64,000 bases of DNA from Cryptomeria japonica. Taxonomy: Eukaryota > Streptophyta > Pinopsida > Cupressales > Cupressaceae. The notes beneath the pieces were generated by a model, which was given only the letters and a program-made list of their open reading frames with translations, made no database searches and was not told where the DNA came from. This document shows positions 11,360-22,949 of this stretch, piece after piece. Numbering within the stretch: the stretch's first letter is position 1; every line of letters begins with the position of its first letter. The translations under genes and the position numbers were made by a program. The stretch covers positions 67,499,546 to 67,563,545 of the forward strand of contig NC_081408.1 of assembly GCF_030272615.1 (NCBI RefSeq). Direction: 5' to 3'.

Positions 11360-14300
11360 TTCCGACTTACTCCTGGAAGTTGTAAGGCTAGATGGAGAAC
11401 ATGTCGTATGCATCAGCCCTGAAACTCATTCAACAAGGTCAAATTGCACATAGAAATATTTCCATAAATAAATGAAATGCTATTGCAAAATCCTTAACAA
11501 ACGCCATTATCCATTGGCAAGATACATCTAAAACCATACATTCCTTAAAATATTCCAGGAATTATCAATAATCATAGCAAAGAAACGAGAATTTTCTTCC
11601 TTTCATAACACCAAATTAAAGCATTACAAAGAGGTAAACAACACTTACCATAATCCTCGATCAAAAATGACAGAAAAACATGCCATAAGATCAATTTTCC
11701 TTTACCAATCCATCTTTATCATAAAACTTTATTGAATAGAACTAGTTCAAAAGATCAATTTCTACAGCCAAATTAGCTTTCATGAAATAAGAGCAACATA
11801 AATAACTCAATTGATTACACTTGCCAGGTATAAGAAAACCTTTCCAAAGACTATGTCCCATAACATAGTGACAAGCTAACACAATTTACTCCATGATACA
11901 AATAATAACCATCCACATAGCTGGAATGCATAATAGAAAAGGCCACATGTGAGCATGTCTAATGCTCGGTCACAGATAACATGCACGATCAGCATCTCTA
12001 TGCCTGATCCCAGAACCACAATAAGATCATAAATATCCAATATCTCACTCAAAGGCTTGATGGTGCTAGGCACACCATAGCGGCGCTACCTTCCATAAAA
12101 GACCTTTGTGAATATCCCTTGTTGAGCAAGGTGGTTAGCCTCCAAGAGATAGTCACCACACATAGGTAGGTAGTGGATACTAGCTGCAACATAGCCTCAC
12201 ATACCCCCATCCTCAAGGTTCCCTACGTCTACTTCCTCGTATACACTCATCCAAGCCCATCTCCTACGTTCTTGGAGAGGAATTCACATTGCAACACAAG
12301 ACCAGCATACGAAAACATCAAGGATAAACCAGTTTAGCCACCAAAGTACAGAAGAATAAAGATAATAAATCCTCAATTCCAACAGTAAGGTAAGAAAATA
12401 ATCCGGAATTTCAACACCAAATCAAAGTGTAAAAGATCACAAGATCGTGGCTAAACCTTCACAATCAAAGTAAAATAAATTGCTGGTCCCCAAAGGAACA
12501 TAAAGAATATCACAATTGCACATAACATCACTATGTGACTAACATCTAGCCACCAACGAGGAAGGAAGGAACAACTGACTAGCTATTGCAGTAGCTCATC
12601 ATGTGGTGCGACATAGTCACACTATCCACATGGCATGCCGGTGTGCACCTCGACATCACCCCGCATCACGTCGTCACGTGGCATGGCAATACCCCAAGTG
12701 GAGAAAACACACAATGGACGTATCCCGCATGGTAGTGCACCTCGCGGAAAAAGCACGCGCAAGCCACATCTCGCATAGCGACGTATCTAGAAGGATACTC
12801 GCCATAAGTCAGAGGTATACATGACTATGGTCCACCCACGTGCCCACCCACACATACTAACTAGTAGCACATGTGAATAAACCTACCTTTCATGAAGACA
12901 AGGCAAAGGATCCTCCAATAGAATCCAACCAAATGCTCAAGAACTGCCATCTAAATGCTCAAATAAAGGAAGGGAATAGGCTAACACATATAAAACTATA
13001 AATAGATTCATCAAAAAGGGAAAGTATTGAGTACACCTTGATACAGTTTAGTAGTACAACTATATCATTCCTCGAAGTAGAGAAGCTAAAGTCGCTTCGC
13101 GTCGACATTACTCGTACGCCAATCCATACTATTTAAGGAACGGTTACTTCGAATACTACCCCTTAACATACTGAGTTACCCACAACCCGAGGTTTGGTAC
13201 TCAATAGGGAAACAAATAAACAACATCACATAAATAGTATGGTTTCCCATACTCATAAGCAACATATCCTCCATGGTTGATTACTTCACCAATCCATGGG
13301 CACACATAATAAGCACTAGTTTCTTACAATACACACAAATACACCAGCACTGGTTTAGTCACATTTACGGGGAGTACTTTTCAGTACGCTAACATCTATA
13401 CAAGGAAGATTCCAATTATGCTTTCAATATAAATAACTGAATCAAGTTTACTCTAGATTCAAGTACTGAAATTACTAACAATTCACAATTATATAAAGAA
13501 ATAACATCATTCCTATAGCTTTCTCGAATCTCACTAAGCATTCATAATTAAATTACTAGCTAAGCAAATTCATTTCTAAAGCTTAAGACTATCATCTATC
13601 ACTATGAGGCCAAAAGCAATGGTACATTTTCACATGTTTTATAAACACTCTATTTAAATCAATGCATTCTTTAATACCATTTCTAAAATTCTTATGATTA
13701 GGCAAGGAGAAGGGAAAAAGAGTTTGATAATCAAACTGTTTCCTACAAAAAACGCAAGATCAAACAAGATCACGCTACATTATACATTTTCTCACTATAA
13801 GCCTATCATTTCAATTACACGGTTTTCATTTCACTACCGTTTAGTAGGATGACAATCGGCCTAACAAAACATTTCCAATAGTTATGGTTGCAACAGGAGG
13901 TTCTAGATTTCCAAACAAAACAGAGATCAAGAGAGGCAATCCTTTCGATAATGCAAGACCTCTTAAGAACACTCACATATAATAATACAATATAGACACA
14001 TGTCATAGTTTGCAACCTATTAGAGAAGATCACATTACGATCAAAGATAAGCAAGAGCTATTACCCAATAACACATATTAATGCACGCACATCAAACAAG
14101 CCTTTCATTCGCACTTTTTAAATACATTAAGGTAATTACATATACCCAAAAGCGAGTTCAATGGAGCATTAGCTTAAAATAAATCTTCAATCAAACTGGT
14201 TTAATGAGACAAATAAGACAATCTTTCGGAAAACACATTATTATTCTCTCAAAGCTACAATAACATGCTCTTTTTAACACTTCTTCTACCAATCAAGCAG

Positions 14301-14943
14301 TTTCACATAATTCCACTATCACATAGAATGCACCTTGCTAAGATAGAATTTAATCATGCTACTCCTACAACATACACATGGAGAATTCTTTAAATGTACA
14401 CATGCAGTTTTTCTCCCAATCACCCAAAATAAATTTTTAAACCCGAAGCCCTTTTAATAATCTAAAAACATAAGCAACATAAGGCTCATACAAGGGTTCA
14501 AGAAGTCACACCCTTTTCTCTCTTGCAAACAAGAAACTCAAATCAAAGATAATTACACATATCTTAATCATTTCAATTTCCAGAAAGAGAGAGGGGAATG
14601 GCGATAATCATTTAATTTTCTACAAAATAAGCATTCAATAATTGCCATACAAGTCCTTCAAGTGGACAACACTAAGCTAGATCATAATCTTTTAGCAAAC
14701 ACAATTCGCACTTTCAGATTCAAGACAAGCACGGACCAATCCAAATGGATTAGTCTAAAGGGTACAACACTCAACACCAACATCAAGAAGGCGAAAACAA
14801 GGTGTGAACACACACGTTCCACACAAGCTAAGGTCTGCTCAATCACTCACATGCAAAAGGAGGACAAGCAATCGCATAAGGTCGATACACCTAACACAAA
14901 TAGAGGGCACACGCGACACCAGAGATCCCAATGTTTGCAACAT

Positions 14944-14957
14944 GGGCTCTGATACCA
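14944..14957 (-). promoter_or_regulatory. LARD primer-binding site (tRNA-iMet type)
   Basis: The minus strand reads TGGTATCAGAGCCC two bases inside the 5' LTR. TGGTATCAGAGC is the standard complement of the plant initiator methionine tRNA 3' end used by many LTR retrotransposons. It fixes the element's orientation. Confidence 0.9.
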
Positions 14958-14959
14958 AA

Positions 14960-17900
14960 TGTAATGCCCCGCCAGGAAACCCCGAAGGGATAAGCCAAAA
15001 TAACACAAGAATACAGTGCAATTTTTTTTTTTTTTAAAGATACAACACATAAGATGCAACATGATACCAAAGATTCAGATTACATAGCGGAAGACATCAA
15101 CTAATCTCCTAAAGAGTTTCCCAACGAGATTAATTAATTTTCACAGTTCACTTAACTCATACAATTTATCCCATAAGCTAATTATCTAAACAACGAGATA
15201 ATTCTTAATCAGGATAATTTCTTTCAAAGGACGGAAATATAATCATAGCAAAGATTCATCCATTAAGATCCATTCAAAATCTTCATTCAAGCTTTTCATT
15301 TCAAATTACAAACCATACATCTAACAATCTAATACATTAGGATTTCATCATAACACAAGAGATCTTTCCAAGCATATTTAAATTCCTTAACAACAACTGA
15401 GTATAATTCATTACTCTAAGTTACATTCTTTCCATATTCCAACTTAATGCATTTAAAGGACGATTATACACATACATTTACAATAAATCGCATCCCAACC
15501 AATTATGCATTCGAACAACATGGCATTCAAGATAGAATTGAATATAAGCATTTGAAGTTAATTCCAATTATCCACTTAACCATTCATCATAAATTAATCA
15601 TACATGATAAAGCTGAATAAAGAGACATAAGAGAATGCATCACATAACACCATAATGATCTCGGAGTTCACCCCTAAAGGGCTACATCTCCGGGTCTGCT
15701 CAACTGCAAGACCCCCTCTGATAAATTATAAAGTTAAGAGTACAAGAGGTTACACCATACAATCCAGCCATCAAGGCGATACATAACAATATACAGACGA
15801 CCGCATCGGTCAATTAATACATAAACGATCCTTAAAAAGAACAGGATCCAGCAAAACATAATCAAAGCTAAAACAAAGGTCCAGAAGAGCATCCATAAAA
15901 CTGAGCCATCACCACCCAAGGTCTAACATGAAACCGACACTCACAAGGGCAGCGACAAAGGATGACTCACAAAGGTACTCCTAACAGGACGAAACGACAA
16001 CACACTAGCGAACGTAGGGACAAGTGTCATCACACAACCTGGTATGGATACCATGGCAAGTCTTCATAGGTCCCGGCCCATACACTGGTAACCTTGGCAA
16101 CCTAATCCGAACTTCCGGCCCATCCAAGCCTCATGTGGACCCACACATCCTCTCGTGAAGACAAGGAAGATGGTTTGCCATTTCAGGCCTTCTCACAACA
16201 TGTCGAATCTATGATAGCACTCGTCTCATGTGTGAGCCACATTTATCTTGTTTAGACATTACATTGTAATCTACTTAGGTTATCACTTATTAGACTCACT
16301 TTCGACGGGTTACCCAGCAGCCACTTTGGGCGCGGCCCCCAATCGAAAGCCACTTTCCCATACGACACTAGACTAAACTCAGAAGAACTCAAAACCAAGG
16401 AATACACATGGTCAAACGAACAGAGTTCAAGAAGAGAAACAATCATCTGGTCAAACACGACTCAAGGGTAATCACTTGCTGACGGTACTCTAACTAGAGA
16501 CCCGATCAACAACGGTCAACCACAATCATCATTCGACTCACACACAAGGAACACGACCAACTATGACAACATCACAATACAATCGTCAACTCGGAATCGA
16601 GGACTGAAACAGGAACACCAAATCATCCATACGACAGGGTCCTTTTAAACAAAGCAAAACATGCCATTTCATAATTAAAGCGAATACAATAATTAAACTC
16701 GCAAGACAATAATCAGAAAAGACAATATTCCTCAAATTGATTTAAACATTAAAATCGATCAAGTTTTCTGCATGATCTAAAGCTGATTACAGTTATCTAC
16801 CTCAACTAGGGATAATTTGTTCTTGGTTTTCTAACTCCTAAGGTTCAAGCATTGAATAGGCAAATTTAAGCCATAATGAGTTCTTAAACCAAATTCATAA
16901 TAATCAAATTCAGACAACCATTAAACAATTAAAATAAGATATTTAATCTCCAACAAGCATCATAGACATACTGGTCTAAAATCAATCTCTACAGATTTAT
17001 AATTTCAATTCCAGTTACATAATACGGATTACGGAAATAAAAATGTAGAAAGAGAATCTAAATGGAGATAGTCATTTCCAATACATATCGATTCAATTCA
17101 GACACCCAACGATAAATATTTCACGACTTCTCAATTAACCAAATGATAAGTTCTAAGATGATATTTAATCACATCAATTAGAATATAATCTACCCAATTC
17201 ACTTGCGAAAATTCACAGTTGTAGAACTTAATTAAAAAGGGGCAAAATCACGAAATGAAGTTGAATGACAATTAGCCTATAAACTCCATTATAACATTGA
17301 TCAAACTCAACTAGCATTTGCAACTATTATACCACCTTGATCAAAATTAAGAACTAAATAAACTTAATCATAACATAATATTTACAAATATTACGTGCAT
17401 TTTTTTTTAAATGAAAAAAAAAAATACATAAAAAAAAACATTTTCTAAAAACTTAATAATACCAAAAAAAGAACGCATTTAAATGATGTGGCAAAGGCGG
17501 GCCGTGCCCTAACCCTCGCTGCAGGTGAGGCTTCGCGCAGGGTAAGCCCGTGGCGGCGCCACTGCGGTGCCCGCAGGCTCCGCTGCGCCCTATGGCCACC
17601 GTAGTGCCGCGGCCGTGGTTACCAACGCAGGCGAGCGGGGGAGGAGAAAGGGCTGCGTGCGGGGGAAGAAATCGGGGGACACGCGGGGGAAGGGGAGGGG
17701 AGCGGGTGGAGCTCCGCTCCCCGCTCTCCCAAACCCCGACCCATAGTTAAAACAAGTAACATGCCCCGTTCGAAGACAATGAAAACGCCCAGTCCAACAC
17801 AAAGAAAAAAAAATACATTTTGAAACCTAATTCGAACACACAGTTCGGGTAAAAGATAAAAATGCACAGGCGGGGGGTGTAAAACAATTTATTTTTTTAT

Positions 17901-19228
17901 TTTTTTTAAACAAAAATACACAGTCCGAAAATTACCACAAACGCCCAGCACAGGTAATTTGATAAAAATTCCAATTCTTTATAAATTCGAATTAAACGAA
18001 CTGCGTTAGAGAACATATTTTCTTGATGATTTTCTCATCCTTAACAAATAGCCAAGGGTTTCAAACGCCCAAAAGCAAAGAGGGATAAACAATACCTCAA
18101 GAACACTTCCAGCCAAGCTGGTTAATCTACCAAATCAATTCATAAACAGGGCATTCGATGGAGAATTTAAAACCGAGTTAAAACCCCCATTTTCATTTTA
18201 AACAAAAACTAAAATGAGAGTTGGATCCTACCTGATCTCGCGTTCCTGGCAAGATCGGCTGAAGAATCCCAATCTCAGCTGCCAAAGCCTCCAATTTTCC
18301 ATCTCCCATCCAAAACTTCTCCAAAAATTTGACCATCCCTCCATTTTTCCCCAATTTTGGGTTATATGGGAGAGTTGACCCAAAAAACTCTATTTTTTGA
18401 ATTTAAAACTTTTATTTACAAATAATACTCAAAATTTAATCCTTTTCAACAATATCAACAATATAACTTGCTTTTTCAATTAAAAATTGATTTCCTCATT
18501 TAAACAAATTTAATCTTTCAATTCAAATAAGCCAACAGAACACAATTAACTCTATGGCGATAAAATCTAAAACTTTCTTTTCAACAGCATATATAAATGC
18601 ATTAATATTCAAAATCAGACATTAAATCGAATCTACTCCCAATTTAAAACGAGCAATTCATTAACAACGAAAATCGCATAACGAATTCTCAATCAATTTA
18701 ATCCATTAATCTTCAATGCACAAATGCATACTTAATCAAGATAATTACTAAGGACTAATTAACCAATTTAACCATGCACACCAAGCACGCAAACTGAGAA
18801 GGTCAACCAAACAGATGACTCGCAAACCCAAACAAACAGGGATTACTGACGACGACTGGCGATGCTCACTTGAGCACGACTAAGGCCGACTAGGGTCTTA
18901 CGACCACCTAAACCAACTCTAAGGATTAAAAAGAGGTACACTCAAACCTACACATCCAGGTGAAGCCGAACCTCGCATTCACGCGGCGTCGTACCTGAAA
19001 TTTCCTGCAACCAAAGATCATACATGCATAAATATATAATAACTTAATGAGAGCATTAGTCCGATACTAATATCACGAATTAGGAACACTGAACATCTTG
19101 CATACAACTAGTGAGAAACCACATCAATAGCTATGCGTTAAATCAAACATCTGACTTTAACATTATATTACGATAAACTAATCCAGATTAGACCAAGGTT
19201 AGAGATTGATTAGGGTAGGGGTACTACA
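14960..19228 (-). repeat. LARD 5' LTR (right copy), 4269 bp
   Basis: Nearly identical to the left LTR. The most visible difference is a deletion of about 16 bp inside the GC-rich island (around 17586-17606). AAAAT follows directly, matching the five bases before the left LTR. Confidence 0.92.
17486..17770. other. GC-rich island in LARD LTR (right copy)
   Basis: Duplicate of the island at 9586-9880 with a short internal deletion and several point differences, many at CG sites. It sits in the same place of the LTR. Confidence 0.75.
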
Positions 19229-19494
19229 AAAATGGTAACTGCCGCTTCTAGCTCCTTTGCTCCGCTCTGCTTGAGATCCTCAAACCACTTGAGCTCTTCA
19301 TGCCGCTTGGGTCTTCATACCACTTGAGATCAGTTAAACACTTTTTGCTTAACATCGATAGTCTAAAGACTACAACATAATAATGGTTTGGAATAAATAC
19401 TAGTTGACCATAATTCATACATTCAAAAAGTGGTCTCATAGCAAGTGTGTGTCCATCAATGACAATCACAACACAATCATAAAAAATGCCAACA
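19229..19494 (-). mobile_element. Copia-type LTR, right piece (after LARD target duplication)
   Basis: Starts with the second AAAAT of the LARD target duplication, then resumes the interrupted LTR (GGTAACTGCC, as in the GGTAACTC phrases before the LARD). It ends CATCAATGACAAT...TGCCAACA, the same terminal phrases as the LTRs ending at 60823 and near 27922. The sequence that follows lacks the expected C-tract, so the internal polypurine region of this copy is lost or diverged. Confidence 0.6.
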
Positions 19495-19602
19495 ATTTGG
19501 GCATTGGAGCCTCATCTCCTAGGTAAATAGAGGGTAATAGTGATTTATATTGCACTTTTCATTTCTTTGGTTTTCTTTTAAATTGATGTCAAAGGAAATT
19601 TT

Positions 19603-20465
19603 ATGTATCGATCATTAGTCAACAAAGCCAAATTGAAGCGAAAATGGGTTGTAACCTCATATATGAATACTAAAAAGTGGTCATTGGTGCCCCCTGAAAA
19701 GGGGACAAAAATCCTCTATGGATTTGTTAAGTGTTGCTCCCACGATGAGGTAATTATGGAAAATTATAGTAATCTTAGAAAAAGTGGCATTCCATCCCGC
19801 GTTGTGTATTTGTACAAGGACGAATGGATGTATTTCCCACCTGAAGTTGTTGTGCTCCTCAGGAAGGCTTTCTAAGATGGTAAGAAAGTGGTGGAAGTGG
19901 CCATTGATGGTGTTTCATGCCTAGTATAATTTTCTCCTTATACTATTGATTTATTTGAAATTTAGCACCCAGAAATCCATTTCCTAGATAGAAGTTATAT
20001 TGCAAGGTGTGTGCCCTTGGTCTCCTTGTGTTGTGTAGCATAGTGCTTGGGTTTGTGACATGGATTAACTAGCTCCTATGGATTCTATGAGTCTAGTGGT
20101 TGTATTGGGAATTAACATGTTGATCTTTTGGTGCAATGACAATTGCACTTGTAACATGTTGATGGAAAATTCATTTTCCCTAGAATTGTCTATGATGTGG
20201 GTGATAGGAATTTCCCTTCAAGTGATGCTTTTAAGCCTAAAAATTGTAAATTACTTAGTGACAAAGATCCAATTTTTTTCCAAGAAGAGCTAGGTTCAAG
20301 TGATTATGATTTGTGTGACTCTACATGACCCACTTCTATTAGGGTTTGCATTACAAATGAGGCTTTTGAGGGCACGCAAGATAATTTGATTAAGTTGGTC
20401 ATTGATGATGAGTAGGAATTTGCAAATGTGAGAAACAAGATTTTGTCCTGTCTTAGAATGCTAGT
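19603..20465 (+). pseudogene. RCD1/SRO-like gene fragment, WWE region and start of PARP region
   Basis: The first 90 codons are open; the frame then continues with stops. Matches to the SRO family in order: YSNLRKSGIPSRVVYLYKDE and FPPEVVVLL (the first part of the WWE domain), DGKKVVEVAIDG after a TAA that is probably a mutated CAA, then DGKFIFPRIVYD (the end of the WWE domain) and VRNKILSCLRML, like the entry to the PARP fold. All lie in the same frame, although about 190 bp between IDLF and DGKF do not fit the family and could be an intron or an insertion. Several stops (19873, 19927, 19963 and later) make it a pseudogene. The PARP core is absent; it gives way to a copia-derived inverted repeat near 20440. 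The family assignment comes from remembered domain patterns and should be checked by search. Confidence 0.6.
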
Positions 20466-21090
20466 GATTTTTGGACTACTCTTGCTAGGGGTAGTTGTCA
20501 TTGCAATATGTGAAATAGGATGTCTAGACTACACCTTTGGCATTTCTGTCAAAGGGGGAGTGAAGATAGATGTAACATGAAGGAAGATGAAGTCTGATGT
20601 GACATGAATGGAAGTCAGTGAAAGAAGGAGTAAGATCATTACTCAAGATCAAACATAGCAGTTGATCGATACAACAGAAGCAAAAGTGTCTGGTTGCTAA
20701 AAGAGAAGTTTGAAGTGTTGTTATCAATGACAATACTAACTGATGAAACAGTTGTGCCAACACCATCAATTACGCCAACAATATCCCCCTTTGGCATTGA
20801 TGGGAAAACTTCAAACTTCTCTTTTAGCAACCAATCAGTTCTACTTTTGTTGTATGGATCAGTTGTCTATTTGACCTTGAGTAATGATCTTACTCCACCT
20901 TTCACTGGCTTCCATTCATGTCACATTTGAATTTATCTTCCTTCATGTTTCATCTGACTTCACACCCCCTTTGACAACAATGCCAAAGGTGTAGTCTATA
21001 CATCCTATTTCACATATTGCAATGGTTGCTTCCCCTAATATGAGTACTCCATAATCATCAATCCGAATACATAATTTTTTTAGGAAAATC
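20440..21090. repeat. Inverted repeat made from the copia C 3' tail
   Basis: The left arm, best from about 20500 to 20715 (GCAATATGTGAAATAGGATG to TTGCTAAAAGAGAAGTTTGA), is found on the opposite strand at about 20806-21035. Arms differ by scattered substitutions (roughly one in eight to ten). The spacer holds a 55 bp remnant of copia C 3' LTR and its polypurine tract. The right arm is in its normal place between copia C RNase H and the polypurine tract; the left arm is the extra, inverted copy. Confidence 0.85.
20725..20780 (-). mobile_element. Copia C 3' LTR remnant
   Basis: On the minus strand it begins TGTTGGCGTAATTGATGG, next to the tract AAAGGGGGATAT, and matches the start of the LTR that ends near 27922 on the plus strand. 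Only about 55 bp remain before the inverted duplication takes over. Confidence 0.75.
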
Positions 21091-21169
21091 AGACTAGATT
21101 TATGTTATTTTGATCTTCACTCACCTTAGACCATTCAGGGGAATTACCCCTAGCTTAACTCTAAGATAC

Positions 21170-22670
21170 TCAAAACTATCCTTAGGTAGTGGCTTGGTGA
21201 ATATATCTACAACTTGTTCCTTGGTTGGCACATATTCCAGTCTAACTTCTTTTTCCTACACCTATTCCCTAAGATAATGATATTTTATTGCAATATGCTC
21301 AGTTTTAGAGTGCATACTGGGTTTTTTGATATGTTGATGGCACTTGTATTGTCACAGTGTATCACCATAGGCTTAGTCACATTTTCTTGGATACCTTCCA
21401 AGATCTGCTTAATCTATACTACATGTGTATAGTTGATTGCAGTAGCCACATACTCTGCCTTAGATGTGGATTGAGAGATACAATTTTGTTTCTTGCTTGT
21501 CTATGACACAAGCCTATCTCCAAGAAATAATGCACCTTCACTAGTTCTCTTTTTGTCATCAATGTTCCCTGCCTAATAGGAATCGATGAAGACACTTAAG
21601 TTGAAATCTCCCTTATGTGGATACCAAAGACCATACTCATTGGTCCCCTTAAGGTATCTAAATATCCTTTTAACCACCAGCAAATGAGTCTCTTTTGGAT
21701 TTGCAGAAAATCTAGCAACCAAGCCAACTGCTTGTGATATATCAAGTCTACTATGCACTCCATAGTGCAACTTACCAATCATGGATTGGTATGGTGTCTC
21801 ATTCACTTCATTAGCCTCATCATCTTTGGAGATCTTGCAACCTATAACCATCAAAGTTCCAACAACTTTGGAATCTTTGATTCCAAAGGTCTTCAATATT
21901 TCCCTTATATATTTGGTCTGGATAATTAATATAACATTCTTTACCTAAGATTCTTACAGACTAATGACGAATTTAATTTCACCAATCACAAACATTTCAA
22001 ATTCTTTCTTCAATTCTTCTATAGAACCTTTTCTCATTTCATCATCTCCTCCAAAGATAATGTCATCTACAAAAATATCTACAATTAGATGTTTTCCTTC
22101 TTCTCCATTCTTCAAATACAAGTTACTATTGTCACAGGTTCTCATGAACCTTATACTTATCAGGTATGAGAGCAGTCTCTCATACCAAGCTCTTGGTGCT
22201 TGTTTTAGCCCATATAGAGCCTTCTTTAGCTTACATACCATATATCTTCCATCTTTTGAAGAAAAACCTTTTGGTTGCTTGATGTACACTTCTTCCTCTA
22301 GAACACCATTCAAAATATATCAATTTGACATCCGTTTGGTAGACCTTGAACTTCCTATAAGAAGCATAAGTAAACAAAGTTCTGACCCCTTCCAGTATGG
22401 CCACCAGTGCAAAGGTCTCTCCATAATCCAAACCTTCTTCCTGTGCATACTCTTTGTAGACTCACCTTCCTTTGTTTCTTACTACTTGACCGGTTTCATC
22501 CATTTTGTTTCTAAACACCCACTTGGTGCCTATCACATTTTTGTTCTTCGGTCTGGGCACAAGGGTCCAAGTTTCATTTTTCTTAATCTACTCCAATTCT
22601 TCCTCCATAGCTTTGATCCAGTCTTCATCTTTTAGATCCTCCTTTGATGTTTTGGGCTCAATTTTAGAGA
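21170..22670 (-). pseudogene. Copia C reverse transcriptase and RNase H
   Basis: Conceptual translation gives, in order: WIKAMEEELE and NETWTLVPRPKN (start of RT), DYGETFALVA, QTDVK in place of QMDVK, LYGLKQAPRAWYE, the catalytic FVDDIIFGG, MIGKLHYGVHSRLDIS and RYLKGTNEYGLWY (connection), and RNase H with KAEYVA and HCDNTSAI. Frames change between 22313 and 22431 and again before RNase H, and stops split RNase H. These are standard copia signatures; the catalytic DD is kept but the gene is broken. Confidence 0.9.
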
Positions 22671-22949
22671 GCAGATAGGTCCTCTCCCTTGCTTTTCTTC
22701 TAGTCAATACTCATGCATTTTTGTCACCAATAATACTGTCAGTAGAATTATTCTTTGTCACATACTTTGGTGGTGTCAGTTCATTTCTTGGAGCCTCTTC
22801 TACTAGTTGTGCAAATTCTACTTCACATTCTTCCTAATTTGCAGCTACACTAGGATTCTCTATAGCAAGTTCAATCGGTACAGTGTAATCAAATCCTTGA
22901 TAGTCCTTTGGTTCACTCTTGTTGTGTTGTTGAATTTTCTCAAAGAACT

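Larger units (their letters stand above)
11345..14959 (-). other. LARD internal domain, non-coding, 3.6 kb
   Basis: No frame in either orientation carries gag, protease, RT, RNase H or integrase motifs. The longest frames (for example plus 14662-14952) show no domain. A locally GC-richer patch lies at about 12600-12840 with many CACGTG/GCATGG-like words. In known LARDs the interior is conserved as RNA rather than protein, serving packaging and reverse transcription; that role here is inference. Confidence 0.8.
7057..19228 (-). mobile_element. LARD-like non-autonomous LTR retrotransposon, 12.17 kb
   Basis: Two direct repeats of 4288 and 4269 bp (TGTAATGCCCCGCC...GGGGTACTACA on the plus strand) enclose 3615 bp without any gag or pol. 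AAAAT directly flanks both outer ends, giving a 5 bp target duplication. A tRNA-iMet-type primer site beside the right LTR and a polypurine tract beside the left LTR both place the element on the minus strand. LARDs were described in the Triticeae with about 4.4 kb LTRs and about 3.5 kb conserved non-coding interiors; this element has the same proportions. It depends on proteins from elsewhere. About ten differences, mainly transitions, were counted over the first ~750 bp of the two LTRs, so the insertion is relatively young. Confidence 0.9.

Noticed and set aside
14662-14952. 96-codon frame next to the LARD primer site
   Set aside because: No gag-like features, and it runs on the strand opposite to the element.
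21964-22635. 223-codon plus-strand frame across copia C RT
   Set aside because: It is the antisense of a clear RT on the minus strand and has no domain of its own.
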